Positions 13,623 through 24,480 of a stretch of DNA of 64,000 nt are shown here, in pieces (the first letter of the stretch is position 1; every line of letters begins with the position of its first letter). The notes under the pieces are model-generated. The model was not told the origin of the DNA and did not search any database. It saw only the letters and a list, made by a program, of their open reading frames with translations. The position numbers were made by a program, and so were the translations under genes. The DNA lies in contig OX344764.1 of NCBI GenBank assembly GCA_947034895.1, forward strand, positions 66,073,348-66,137,347. The letters run 5' to 3'. This DNA comes from Rhytidiadelphus loreus. Lineage: Eukaryota; Streptophyta; Bryopsida; Hypnales; Hylocomiaceae.

Positions 13623-14402
13623 ATATCACTTCACATGATTTTGGATGTCACTATCAATGTGAGTTTATTGTGGGGTATAGGCAATGTATTTATACAAGTG
13701 GGGTGATGGGAGGTTAAGCAATCCATAAGGGATATTTGAATGAACATTAGTAGAAGCTCAACTATTCATACCTAGTGAAGTCAAACGCAAGAATTGTGTT
13801 CAATGTAGAACTATAGACCTCATGTAGGCATAGTAAAATAATTTTTTTCAGAAAACTTTGAACGAGGGAAAGTTGGTAAATTAAGCTAATTTGGATTTCC
13901 AAAAATCCATTTGAGATTTGGAGTCTCCAATAAAAAGTTAGGAACAAAATTTAAAGAGGAATTCGAAGGAACATGTTTTTAGACTTTGTGCAACAAGAAG
14001 TGCAATTCAATTCATCATTTCATCCACAAAGTGCACTTATTTGGTATCTTTAATACTAGAAAGAAGAAGCTTATCACAAAGGTACTCTATCAAAAATGAT
14101 CTAATTGATGAATCAAAAAGTACATTCTTCATTTTTGCAATGATCTAAAAATTCATTGATTGGTCACTTTTGGAGTGTTTAGTGTTGTAGGATTAATGGA
14201 AATTGTGATTTGCAATAAGATTTACTTATTTTGTATTTTAGGTGCAAGTGATGAGAAAATGATTCTATTAAAAAAAAGGACAATACAACGAAGATTGAAG
14301 CAAGAGAATTTTATAGTTGAAACCTATAAGCAAAGGGAGGGACCAAAAGAATAAATTACAATACCTAGAAGACAAATTTAACAATCCCTGTTGAATAATG
14401 AT
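13623..14402. other. AT-rich intergenic DNA, nothing recognised
   Basis: Only short AT-biased frames of 60-64 codons with no recognisable domain. Confidence 0.4.
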
Positions 14403-15018
14403 TTAATCCTTGAAAAAACTATTGTCCCCTTGGAAGATAAACGAGTATTTTGGTAGGATTATGTGATCTCAGTTTTTAATTAGATTTTTTGAAGATAGAA
14501 AAATACATTAGTTTTATATGGACATGATTTTTATTTCAATTGGTGATTGGGAGCAAAAATTATGTGACACTTTGCTTTAAATAGAGTTCATCAAGGTAGA
14601 ACAAAAAAACTTACAAAATTTACAAATATTTAAAAAACATTTGATCCTCAAAAAAAAACTTTTGTGTATACAGAAAGATGGGGTTCATTTTAGTTGGAGT
14701 GAAGAGATTTGTATTTCGGGAGAAATTTGAGCATCTTTTTCCAAAAAATACTAACAAAATTTATTTTTGAACTCAATTTTCAATTAAATTAGAAAAATGT
14801 TCCAAGTGGTTTAGTTATTTTCTAAGAACAATCTCATCATTGGGATTAGTATCTTTTTAATTCCTTCTAAGAATCATTAGTAAGTTAGTTTTTATTTCAA
14901 TCTTGTATATACTTCTACTTAAATAAACTTTTGAAGGATGAAAATCAAAGTTTGTTTGTTTTTTAAATTCTAAAATTTTGAACTCAATTTTTGAATATAA
15001 AAAAATATTTAGGGGTTA
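14403..15018 (-). mobile_element. TTAA-bounded MITE, degraded (C-arm first)
   Basis: Begins TTAATCCTTGAAAAAAC and ends ATTTAGGGGTTAA. Internal blocks (TTGAAGATAGAAAAATAC, GATTTTTATTTCAATTGGTG, GAACAATCTCATCATTG) match, in reverse orientation, the element at 18553-19488. About 616 bp, more diverged than the other copies. Confidence 0.5.
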
Positions 15019-15044
15019 ATATGCAATCTATGTAATCTTAATTT

Positions 15045-15401
15045 ATGGATAGCCTTCTATCAACTAGTAGAAATATGGGCCCACATAGACTAGTGAAAAG
15101 CCCCATGAGAAGATTCACATGGCCAACTAAACTAGATTTGGGTCTTCAAGAACATGTTTCCCAAATCTATGTAGCCCATGTTTCTACTATTGATCTATTT
15201 ATTGTCTTTTATGAAAGAGACCCTATTACTAATTATTGGTGTTTTATCATAATGAACTTTAGAAGTGAATACCTCTCTATTATGGGGTCAAAATTCTCTA
15301 TGTCCACTTCAACATGGTTTTCCTTCCAACCGCTAAAATCAATTAGAAAATCACGAAATGTAGTCTTTTCATCCAAATTCCAACTAGTTTTGGCTAAATA
15401 G
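15045..15401 (+). CDS. hypothetical reading frame of doubtful reality
   Basis: 118 codons starting MDSLLSTSRNMGPHRL. No recognisable domain. Its first third is the foldback at 15059-15194, which argues against a conserved protein. Confidence 0.12.
   Translation: MDSLLSTSRNMGPHRLVKSPMRRFTWPTKLDLGLQEHVSQIYVAHVSTIDLFIVFYERDPITNYWCFIIMNFRSEYLSIMGSKFSMSTSTWFSFQPLKSIRKSRNVVFSSKFQLVLAK
15059..15194. repeat. imperfect foldback, arms about 34 bp, loop about 68 bp
   Basis: The arm at 15059-15092 (core TAGTAGAAATATGGGCCCAC) pairs with 15161-15194 (core GTAGCCCATGTTTCTACTA) with only a few mismatches. The size resembles a plant MIRNA stem-loop or a tiny MITE. It lies 40 bp downstream of the TTAA element end at 15018. 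Confidence 0.5.
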
Positions 15402-16073
15402 GTAATACATGGTGATTACATGTACACATAGCTTAGTGACAATGGAAAAGAGATAAGTTTAAAACACAGAATTCGTTATTTTTGCACTTGGCCAAGTGCA
15501 TTCATTGTACCGTAAAATTGGTGCATTTTTTTTACTTTTAAAAAAATGGTATACCATTTTTACAAGTAACTTTGAATTTTTTCCTTTGCACATTGTACGA
15601 TATTAACCTTCCATTTCTACTATCTATAGTACACTTGTATGCAAGATTTATTTTAAAATGCACGAACTAATTGTACAAATTTTTTAATTTCCTAATATGC
15701 GAATCATTCAAAAGCTCAATTGCTAATACATACAACACACTTAATGTTCCTTGTTCACTTCATTTTTAAACAATCATTTACATTATATTCTAAAACATTG
15801 GTATTTGGTTTGAAAAATAGTACACCATCAATTTATTATCATTGAAGTACTATAGTAGAACAAAGGAATCCTCGTACAAGATGTCCAACTTTGTTCTTGT
15901 CAAACTAAACAACACTCTCTATATAAAGTTTGTCAATTCACTACCGTAGTGTCTCTGGTGTCTCTGCAATGATCCTCGAAGATTGACTTTCAAGAGTTTC
16001 TCCCCCTATACTATTCATACGTCGTGTAGTGAGTATTGCATGAACCTTATGTGGAATTTGTACTTCATTGTAA
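15402..16073. other. AT-rich intergenic DNA, nothing recognised
   Basis: No credible frame on either strand and no recognised repeat termini. Confidence 0.35.
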
Positions 16074-16328
16074 TCAAAGGTCGTATCGACCACAACTAAC
16101 AACTTGAGCTCTTGGAGAAGGTTCTTGGTCCATGTGCAATGTCTCCTCCAAAATTGATGTTACTTGCTCAAATCTATATTCGTCCTCAGTTCTAGTTCGA
16201 CGATATCTAATACCCACTCGATCATAATAAAATCCATCCGCTCCTTCCGTCATTGCTTGCTCTTGAGAGGCCCATGCAAAAGATATAATACTCAAATGCG
16301 TTCCATTTGTCAAATCATAAAAAATCAA
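16074..16328 (-). CDS. hypothetical reading frame or gene fragment
   Basis: 84 codons with balanced composition (for example RRTRTEDEYRFEQVTSIL), unlike the Ile/Lys/Phe/Asn-rich random frames around it, and in locally GC-richer DNA (about 15950-16330). No family recognised. It could be an exon or a captured fragment. Confidence 0.25.
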   Translation of the reverse strand: MIFYDLTNGTHLSIISFAWASQEQAMTEGADGFYYDRVGIRYRRTRTEDEYRFEQVTSILEETLHMDQEPSPRAQVVSCGRYDL

Positions 16329-17096
16329 GAAATACCAATTTCAATGCACGCATTTTTTAAATTCAGAAAATTGCAAAAATTGCAAAAATTCAAACATATA
16401 AATTCTTTTAAATTTTTTAAAATTCAGACATATAAGTTTTTTCGAAATTCAGACATTTTTTAGCACACGTACATATAAAAAAAAATTGTACACTAGTATA
16501 TGAATGTGTGGAATACATTCAATTTTCATAAAATATATAGAATGTAAGTTCATTGATTCCCCAAAGAAAAATATCATATCCTTTACAATTCACTTCAAAA
16601 AGCTTTTAGTGCAATTTAGATCTTCTAATTTAGGTACATTTCTTACATACAAATAGTGAAATTAGTTTGCCTTCACAAATAATTTGCCTTACTATAAGAA
16701 AATTACTTTGAAAAACATTAAAGGCATAAATAGTGCACTCTTGTACTATTATCACAAGAGCAGATCTGTCTAACAAGACTTCCAAATATGCATTTCTTTG
16801 TATAATTTTATATAGGAACCACATCTTCTCTTATAGTATCAGTAAAAGCAATTTTTAAATTTTAGGTCATGTGCAAAATGATCCCACAAGCCATAGCGTA
16901 TTTTAACCTAAATTTTTATTATTTTATTGGTTAACTATATGGTGTTGTTAATTGCAAATGAAAATCTCAAATAGAAACCACAAAGTGCAACCCAAAACCA
17001 AGGTTGAAGAAGGTCATGGCAATACACATCTTTTTAAACAAAGAACCGGCACGTTCTTTAATGATCAACAACGTACACCTTCAAAGCAACAACAAC
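16329..17096. other. AT-rich intergenic DNA
   Basis: Short-period repeats of CAAAAATT and ATTCAGACATA near 16365-16455; otherwise nothing recognised. Confidence 0.35.
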
Positions 17097-17226
17097 ACCT
17101 TCACGAAAATGCACACCTTCTTGAACTGCCTATTGCCACATCCACGAAGAAAAGCAATGGCACCTTCACGAAAATGAATACCTTCCTAAACCGCCTATTG
17201 CCACACCTGGGGAGAAAAACAAGGCC
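17097..17226. repeat. tandem duplication, unit about 64 bp, 2 copies
   Basis: CACCTTCACGAAAATG begins both units (17097 and 17161), and CGCCTATTGCCACA-type blocks recur in the same order. Confidence 0.7.
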
Positions 17227-17966
17227 ACCATGAAAATTTGTAGTCATTAATATTAAAAAACTTAAAGATTCCACCAAATGATTTTTTCCAATGTACATGA
17301 CTATCCATTTGATGCTGTGTGAGGAGTATTACCACCTCGCAATCGTTCCGAAACCTTTACTTGAATCCAAGCATCAAATTTAAATCAATCACAATGGACA
17401 CTAAGATAACTTCACAAAGAACTTGTGCTTGGACTTGGCAAAGCAATTCTAACAACAACCCTTGGTAAACAAGTCTTCGGATGAACTTGTGAAGGTCAAA
17501 ATTTTCATCTAACAAACCGCCAACAATGTTCTGGATACATTGTGATAAGGTGTTAATTTTCTAGAAAAAATAATGTGATTTACAAAGAAAGGGACATGTG
17601 CCATTATGGCATTCTTTGATTAGGATTTAGGAGGGGTACAAAAATCTTTTGTCAAATAAATAATTAAATAATAAATGTTGATTTGCTCATCATTAGGGTC
17701 AATTTGAACTATTTTCCTTCTTCAATTCCTCCCAATCATTCTAGCAAGTGCAAGTACAAAAAAGGGCCCTCTTCTGTGCTTCATTTAATTAACTAGTACA
17801 CCTCTCCTAACTAATTTGGGGTGTCTGATTGCAAATATAAATTGAATGCATCCCAAATTTATCATTTGTAGAAGATAATAAATTTAAGCGTTTTTGTGAA
17901 AGAGTCAACAATCGTTCTTATGCCTTCATAATTGCAAGCACGAACGTTCCAATACCTGTTAGACTT
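17227..17966. other. intergenic DNA, nothing recognised
   Basis: No reading frame or repeat termini that can be supported. Confidence 0.35.
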
Positions 17967-18075
17967 GCAAAACAATTCGCTAAATTCTCCAAATTCTACG
18001 TGCCCCACAGCTCTCTCCATTGCAAAACAATTCACCAAATTCTCCAAATTCTACACGCCTCACAATTCAGATTTG
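17967..18075. repeat. tandem duplication, unit about 55 bp, 2 copies
   Basis: GCAAAACAATTC, AAATTCTCCAAATTCTAC and a CCTCAC/CCCCAC block recur in order at 17967 and 18022. Confidence 0.7.
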
Positions 18076-18299
18076 TGATTTTCTACGACTTGCAAATCTA
18101 AACTCCTAATTATACTTGACCACCTTCAGTTCAAAAATGTGCCTGGACTCTCAAAATAATTTTGCTGCCTTCTGTGCCAGAAGTTTAGAAATCTATCGTC
18201 TGTCTCATAAGAGCTGCCTTCAGTCTCACAAAAATTTACCTCCCTTAAGTCTCAGAAGTTCAGAAATCAGCCTTGAGTCTGAAATGAATGATACTTCTT

Positions 18300-18552
18300 C
18301 TAGGGAACAAACTTAACTTTTATGTACTTCAGTAAGTCAATGACCTCAATGATCCGTGAAAAATGGACAGAAGATAGGAGAACAATCACAAATAGCATGA
18401 TATAAAGTGATGGCTCTGGTTGCATCTTTTGACCCGCCTTTTGATTAGGAGTGACAGCAAGTGTAAGAGCCATCAACAGACTGCGTCTACTTTGACGTTG
18501 ACTTAATTCCACACGAGATGCAAAAAGTCCAATTTTACGCCATTCTGCTACG
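18300..18552 (-). pseudogene. unassigned frame with one hydrophobic segment, cut by a TTAA element
   Basis: The minus frame contains FASRVELSQRQSRRSLLMAL followed by a hydrophobic stretch (LYIMLFVIVLLSSVHF) that could be one membrane segment. Its annotated N-terminus (to 18608) lies inside the TTAA element starting at 18553, so only the part below 18553 can be host sequence. Not recognised; possibly an exon fragment disrupted by the insertion. Confidence 0.25.
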
Positions 18553-19488
18553 TTAACCCCTAAACGACAAAGGTCTTTTTTCTGCCATAAAACACTCAAA
18601 ACTGCCATACCTATAGCAAGGAGTAAAAAAATTGAAACATTTTTTTTCCCATATCTAACCGTAGGATCTTACACCTAAATAGTATGAGAGTGTGGCAAAA
18701 ATTTCAGAATTTTTGACCACTCAAATTGCAAGATATCTGCGTTTAAAGTGAAAAAAACAAGTTTTTCAGCACATTGTGGGACTAGATTTTTTGACTTTGA
18801 ACATTTTTAACTAAGAAATTTTGCACTACAGAGTTTTGAGCTTTAAATCTTTATAGTGGAGAATTGAGTTGAGAGTCCAAGTAAAAAAAAAAGAATTTAA
18901 AATTAATTATCATTCTTAAAAAAATTGTTAAGTAGAAGTAGGTATCAGATAGAAGGAAAATCTAAAATATTCATATATTTTAGATGGAATTAAAATGCAC
19001 TAATCCCAATGGTGAGATTGTTCTAGCAAGTAAATCAGACCATGCAAAAAATAAAAATTTGAAAAATTTGAAAAATTGCATTCAGAAATGAATCCTACAA
19101 GTTATTCTTTTAAAGAAGATGTTTTAACTGCCCCCAAAACAAGAATGTCCATAACTTTCTCATAACATATCCAAATGAAATGAATCAAAGCTTTCCAGAT
19201 AGAAAAAAATATAATCTATAAGAAAAAATAATATTAAGAAGAAAATTCAAATTTTTGTCCATTTTTTTGGTTTGCCCGAGCTGCCCACCGTCCCCTCATT
19301 TGAGCTTATTTGGTCATAACTATTGTTCCCGGGCACCGATTTTGAAAAAAATTATATTCCCACGAAGCTAATCAACTTTTCTACCTCCAAAAAAAATTTC
19401 AAAAAATTAGGAGAAAATTTCAGCCCGTAGGTACCTGCCCGAAAACGCATTTGTCCCCTGAAGGGACAATGGTCCTTTTACGGGTTAA
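18553..19488 (+). mobile_element. TTAA-bounded MITE, A-C type
   Basis: Starts TTAACCCCTAAACGACAAAG and ends GGTCCTTTTACGGGTTAA, 936 bp. Family blocks are seen: AACCGTAGGATCTTA, AAAATTTCAGAATTTTTGACC, TTGCAAGATAT, then the C-arm with CAGCCCGTAGGTACCTGCCC and GTCCCCTGAAGGGACAATGG. No protein-coding capacity. Confidence 0.72.
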
Positions 19489-19918
19489 TATTCTTGCTTC
19501 CATCATTCAGGAGCAAGTCGACTTCTTGAAATAAGCATAAAACCCAAAAATTCAGCATCGGAAGAGCCTCACCAGCTTCAACATGTGCATCAATGAACTA
19601 ATACGGGTATTTACAACGACAAATACCAGAATAAAGCAAATAGTGGAAGCAGCCATGAGCCAAATGCAGAGGTCTGTGAAAATATTTAATCTGAAATCAA
19701 TTCCTTCAATACCCTTGCCACTAAAATCTCAGCAAGCTTCAAGGAGCTCTCAAAACGCATTGAATTGTAACAAATTTCATACTTAAAATAGTTTGCATTT
19801 GTCTGGACAAACTCTTCGTCTAAAAAGTTCATAAATCTGCATTTAGTCTCTGGAATTCTACTTTCAGTTCAGAAATCTCGGCTTCATTTCAGAAATTTTG
19901 CTCTGCAGAGTACAGAGT

Positions 19919-19984
19919 GTCGAGACCAACAGGACCGCGCACTTCCTGGAGCACATGTTATTTAAAAGAACCCAGAAGAAGAAC
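19919..19984 (+). pseudogene. fragment of an M16 metallopeptidase (mitochondrial processing peptidase beta-like)
   Basis: The frame encodes VETNRTAHFLEHMLFKRTQKK. This matches the inverted zinc-binding HxxEH signature region of M16 peptidases; in MPP-beta it is typically GTAHFLEHM-FKGT. His, Glu and His (HFLEH at 19940-19954) are all kept, while the Gly of the usual GT is Arg here. Only about 22 codons are present: no flanking MPP sequence, no second domain. It is therefore a captured or duplicated fragment, not an enzyme. The GC content of the codons is well above the local background. Confidence 0.6.
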
Positions 19985-20054
19985 TACTGTAGCGGCAGAG
20001 TTCAAAAATACCGGCTTCAGTTCATAAATTTTGCTCTTCAGGTTCGAGAGTGCC

Positions 20055-20105
20055 GAGACCAGCTGGACCGCGCACTTCCTGGAGCACGTTTTCTTTAAAT
20101 AAATC
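20055..20105 (+). pseudogene. second tandem M16/MPP-beta-like fragment with in-frame stop
   Basis: The repeat unit's second copy encodes ETSWTAHFLEHVFFK, then TAA at 20100-20102. HxxEH lies at 20073-20087. It arose by the 133-bp tandem duplication; the stop and the loss of GT show it is not functional. Confidence 0.55.
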
Positions 20106-20212
20106 AAGAAGAGGAACCTGCGGCACCTTCATCGAGACAGGATAGATTAGGGTAAATTGCCACTCCCACCAAGCTCGAGTAAAACACTACATTAAGTGGT
20201 GGAAACACTCCA

Positions 20213-20530
20213 TTAGCAGAAACACTCCCTGGCCACAATGTACAACTGGAGGAGGAGGTCGAGAACATGGGGGGTCACTGGAAACTGTGAAAGCTTTGAG
20301 GTCCGTGCTCTAGAATGACGCGCATTTGAAGCAAGCGTCCGGGAAATGCGCAAGAATGGCAGCACAGTTTTTCTTGTCACTCGATGAGACCTATCACCAA
20401 AATGTACGGATTCAAAAGAGAAGGTGGCTTTCAAACTGGCGTGTGGCAAAAAACCAGATGCAGCGCCCTTCTCGAACTCCAGAGCCTGTGCATCAGCAAA
20501 CATTCCCCGGAAAAAAGACAAAGGACACAA
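20213..20530 (-). other. unassigned frame in the GC-rich island, partly inverted copy of 20660-20730
   Basis: The minus frame contains ADAQALEFEKGAASG, and the plus strand at about 20670-20720 encodes AQALEFKKGAPSS, so the two are inverted partial copies of one source sequence. No function recognised. Confidence 0.3.
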
Positions 20531-20592
20531 TTAAGTTAACTGAAGGCAGACACAGAGAGTCATGGAACTTCTGAATTTCAGGAATTAAAATT

Positions 20593-21528
20593 TTGCAACC
20601 ATATTACGTTCATGATCAAGATGACGAGCTGGCAGGATTTGAAGATTGGCCCTCATGCCCCAAAATGCACAGGCTCTGGCGTTTGAGGCACAGGCTCTGG
20701 AGTTCAAGAAGGGCGCTCCCTCAAGCCTCGAATCCTCCCTCAAAAAAATTCAAGCCTTACAAGGGAGCAATTACAGTAAACAAATGCGCCAAAACTGGAG
20801 TTTTCTCCATCACAGGGACGTTCACGGCACGAAATAAGGACACCGAATTTGACAGATTCATGTTCGTCACCATTGAAGCAAGTGTCCGAAAAACAAAAGT
20901 GAATTTGCCAGAACAAGGTGGTGCACCCAAAAATCGGGACCAAATGTACTAGCACTACACGAAGCAGTTGTACGTGTTTTGTGTTGTTGATGGCAATGGC
21001 TCCTGTGCATTTCGAGATGGGAAACCCAATGCTTCCGTGCTGAATCTGTATTTGACGGAGCTTACACTGTGGAGGTCGGCACTTACAAATCGGGGAAACA
21101 GCATTGACTTACGATGCCCGCAAAGACACTACGTTGCCACAAAAACGGACAATAAGAAGAATAAATGGAAATCAAAATTATCAGACGACACGTCAAATCC
21201 ATACCACCAGCATGAGAAGCCCACGAAGCAGAAGAGTCTGAACTCATACAACCGCTTTTGGAGAGAGGCCAACGACCAGGACAACACCGTGCGAAATCTG
21301 AAGCCGCTAATCACGAAGGAAACTGAACTTCTCGCTAATCGAATAGCTTGCCAACAAGCTAATGAAGCCCATACAGGTGCTCAAACGGAAGTCACAAAAT
21401 CAACAAACATACAAAAAAAACGTGAATCTGAAATACAAATCCTAGAATTTGCTTCACCTGTTTCACTACGTAGTATTTACTGCACATGGACGTCCGTGCT
21501 TGGACATTTGTCACGAAACGCAGGCTAG
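20593..21528 (+). pseudogene. unassigned 312-codon frame interrupted by one TAG
   Basis: Two frames (20593-20952 and 20968-21528) are in the same phase and separated only by TAG at 20950-20952 (context MY-stop-HYTKQL). Composition is protein-like (ITVNKCAKTGVFSITGTF, GNGSCAFRDGKPNASVL, LNSYNRFWREANDQDNTV). Near 21055 the neighbouring frame also reads plausibly (DGAYTVEVGTYKSGKQH), which hints at a frameshift. No family recognised. It lies in an island richer in GC than everything around it, together with the M16 fragments, so it is likely captured host-gene sequence. Confidence 0.35.
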
Positions 21529-21529
21529 G

Positions 21530-21700
21530 AGCGGCAACGACTTGGGGTAGCAGCGCCGACCTCTGGAGCTACGCCGACGTGGGGGAGCGGCTACAGCTTG
21601 CGAAGCGGCGCCGACCTGCAGGAGCTTCGCGGAGGTGGGGGAGCGATGCCGAGGTGGGGGAGCGGCGCTGAGGTAGGGGAGCGACGACTAGCTGCTGGAG
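21530..21700. repeat. GC-rich degenerate tandem repeat
   Basis: Repeated modules of the type GCGCCGACCT-GGAGCT-CGCGGAGGTGGGGGAGCG, about 45-60 bp each and roughly three copies. This is the most GC-rich stretch in the window. Confidence 0.55.
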
Positions 21701-21739
21701 GCGTCGCCGACTGAACAACTCTCGCGCAGATCAAATCGA

Positions 21740-21759
21740 CCCCGCGGAGCTCCGCGGGG
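21740..21759. repeat. perfect 20-bp GC palindrome
   Basis: CCCCGCGGAGCTCCGCGGGG is its own reverse complement. It is followed by TAAGCTTTTTT, at the abrupt border between the GC-rich island and AT-rich DNA. It could be a hairpin at an element end. Confidence 0.85.
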
Positions 21760-22142
21760 TAAGCTTTTTTATTTTCATCCACTCACATGTGGATGAAAGG
21801 CATAGCTGTTTTCATTTTAGGCATTGTATTCATCCTTTGCCTTTTTATTTTTTTAAATAGTGCTTTCTTGTGTTATGATAATTAGGCTTGTTACTGCTTT
21901 TGTCTATTTAAGCCGTCCTGTATTTTATTTTAAAATTTCATGGACGTCCTTAAAGAATGTTTAGGTGCATTTTGGTTTGTAAATTCAATTTGTAATGAAT
22001 TTTATCTTCTATTAATTTTTTATTTTAATTAGTTCATTAGTTAATTTCTACTCTTAATATACCTCTTTAATTTTTTATTTACATTTTTAAACTCCTCATT
22101 TAATTATTTTAGGGAATTAGGTCATTCATTTATTTTTGTCTA
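21760..22142. other. AT-rich spacer, nothing recognised
   Basis: T-rich DNA between the GC island and the next TTAA element, with no credible frame. Confidence 0.4.
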
Positions 22143-22751
22143 TTAACCCGTAAAACGTTAGAGACTAAGTTTTCAACAGAACTACTCCCAAACTACCCTT
22201 GCATTTATAAGCACCAAATTGTAGTTAAAAAAACATTTCTAGACAAATGTAACCGTAGGATCTTTTAGTAAAAGTGTTAGAGAATGTGCAGAAAAAATTT
22301 CAGAGTTTTCCACCGTGTAGATTGCAAAATATTAACATTCAAAGTGACGAAATTCCTTTTTTTGGCCCTGTGAAAATACGGGCAGCTGCACTTCACAAAC
22401 TACCCAAAACTGAAATTCCTCATAACTTTCATCTCATTAATCAAAATGGAATGATTCAAAGCTTACCACATGATAAAAATCTATGGAATCAATTTCCATT
22501 TACTTTTAAAAAAAAAGTGATTTTCAAAGAATTTTTTTCCCCGGATTGCCCTACAAACAATGAAAATTACATATCATGCAATAACTTCTGAACCATGTAC
22601 TAAAAAGATGAAAATTGTTGGGCCTTAAAACACCTCCTCCTTCCTATACTGTGTGAAATTTTCAAAGAAAAAAAAAGAAAACTTCGTCTATAGTAAGCTG
22701 CCATAAATCGCTATGTTGCCAGAAAACGTTGTTTGGACGTTTATGGGTTAA
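22143..22751 (+). mobile_element. TTAA-bounded MITE, A-B type, internally deleted
   Basis: Starts TTAACCCGTAAAACGTTAG and ends GTTTGGACGTTTATGGGTTAA-like sequence, 609 bp. A-arm blocks: AACCGTAGGATCTTTTAGTA, ACGGGCAGCTGCACTTCAC. B-arm blocks: TAAGCTGCCATAAATCGC, CCAGAAAACGTTGTTTGG. The middle of the long copies is missing. Confidence 0.72.
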
Positions 22752-23158
22752 AATAGTTCCTTCATTTAGTTTACAAAGCATTTCACTTCTTAGCTAAGTT
22801 TTTTAATGCATTTGGTTTCGAAGAGGGATTTTTCAGTAACCTCTACATTGTGGACATACTAATATGTGGTGTCAAAGGAACGTTGAAGTGAAATAGAACT
22901 TTCACATATTGCTATTTTTAGTAGTTCATATTTTAGAGAGATTCTTATTGGAGTTTAGTTATAGTATCAAGAAATTGATTTTGAAAATGAATGATTATGA
23001 ATTTTCTATTCAAGATTTAGTGCACTGTATTTCCAAGGAAACTCTTGGAAATATAGTGCATCTTAACTCCTAAAGGCCCAAGGCCATTTTTCTAGCATTA
23101 ACTAAGGTAGGAAGCTTGAATATATAGGGTCATTTAGAACTGAACCTATAAAAGGGCC
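22752..23158. other. AT-rich spacer with one possible partial TTAA-element end
   Basis: At 23063 TTAACTCCTAAAGGCCCAAGG resembles the family terminus but has no matching partner, so it may be a solo end beside the element at 23159. Confidence 0.3.
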
Positions 23159-24112
23159 TTAACCCCTAAAGGTCCAAACAACGTTTTTTGCCAACATAGT
23201 GATTTTGGGCAGCTCACTACAGGCGGAGTTTTTCTTATTTTTCTTTGAAAATTTCACACAATATGGGGACCAGGAGTATCTTTAAGGCCCAACAATTTTC
23301 ATAACTTTTGACTAAATGATTCAAAAGTTATTGCATGATATGTGGATTTCAGTGTTCGGCGGGCAGCCCGAGCAGAAAAAAAAACTTCTTTGAAAATCAC
23401 TTTTAAAAAAAATTAAAGTTTGAAATCGATTCTCTAGATTTTTATATATGTAGTAAGCTTTGAATCATTCCATTTTGATCAATGAGTCAAAAGTTATGAA
23501 GAATTTTAGTTTGGGTTAGTTTGTGGGTAGTTATGGAATCTCTATTCTAAAATAAACTTTGAAGACCTTTATTTAACTCAATTTTAATTATTTTTGAAAA
23601 AAAATAAAAAAAATTAGGTGCATATTGTTTATTACAACATTTCAACCATTGAGATTGGTATTTTTCAATTCTATAAATAAATTGTTAACAATTTAGTATT
23701 TTTAATCATTCTCTACTTCTTTGTACTTACTATATTTTTCCTATATGTTGTGCAATTCCAAACAATCTAAAAATTTTCAAGCATGTAGCCAACTTGACTT
23801 TAGAAATGAATTCAAGGAGTAACCACCACTTTGGACATTTTTGCATACAAATGTGACCGTGTGAAGTGCAACTGCCCGTATTTTCACAGGGTAAAAAAAA
23901 GGATTATTGTCACTTCAAACGTTAATATTTTGCAATCTATACGGTGGAAAATTCTGAAATTTTTTCCACATATTTTCTAACTATTTCACTACAAAATCAT
24001 ACGGTTACATTTGTCCAGAAATGTTTTTAATTTAAAATTTGGTGCTTGTAAATGCAAGTACAGTTTGGGAGCAGTTTTGGTGAAAACATAGTCTCTGACC
24101 TTTAGGGGTTAA
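23159..24112 (-). mobile_element. TTAA-bounded MITE, B-A orientation
   Basis: Starts TTAACCCCTAAAGGTCCAAAC and ends TCTGACCTTTAGGGGTTAA, 954 bp. It is the inverse arrangement of the copies at 22143 and 43536: the B-arm (AACAACGTTTTTTGCCAACA) comes first, and the A-arm ends with ACTGCCCGTATTTTCACAGG and GTGCTTGTAAATGCAAGT. Confidence 0.75.
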
Positions 24113-24480
24113 ACCATGGAATGGGTATTGCAAATCATGGCACGATTTTGGAGTTCGGTCAACAGAAGTGGGCAACCAAGATGAAAGTGATATGGTATTG
24201 GCCAATCCTAAGTACCAGAGTTGGTATAGGAGGACGTTCAAGCAAAGAATGGTATGCTAATTGTCTGGAAGGAATTTGGGAGCCGTCCCGTGAGAAACAC
24301 GATGGGTGGAGAAAGAAGCAACTATATTCTCATGGGAAAAATCAAGAAGTGGATTTGTGGTACAAAACACTATACCAGTTCATGGAGAGGTTACAAAGAA
24401 GGAAGTCAAGATCCCGACATTAGCAAAACCTTATTTGTTGGAATATATAGCAATGCAGATGGAGGAGTTGGACAATGAAT
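24113..24480 (+). pseudogene. unassigned coding-like fragment
   Basis: Immediately after the TTAA element, three overlapping plus frames are locally protein-like. One reads NQDESDMVLANPKYQSWYRR up to a stop near 24263, and the next (from 24254) contains YILMGKIKKWICGTKHYTSS. A decayed gene with a frameshift would give this pattern. No family recognised. Confidence 0.25.

Larger units (their letters stand above)
19870..20126 (+). repeat. tandem duplication, unit 133 bp, carrying a peptidase-like motif
   Basis: Two units, each with CGGCTTCA-TTCA-AAATTTTGCTCT followed by GAGACCA-C-GGACCGCGCACTTCCTGGAGCAC. The shared HFLEH codons lie at 19940 and 20073, 133 bp apart. Confidence 0.75.
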
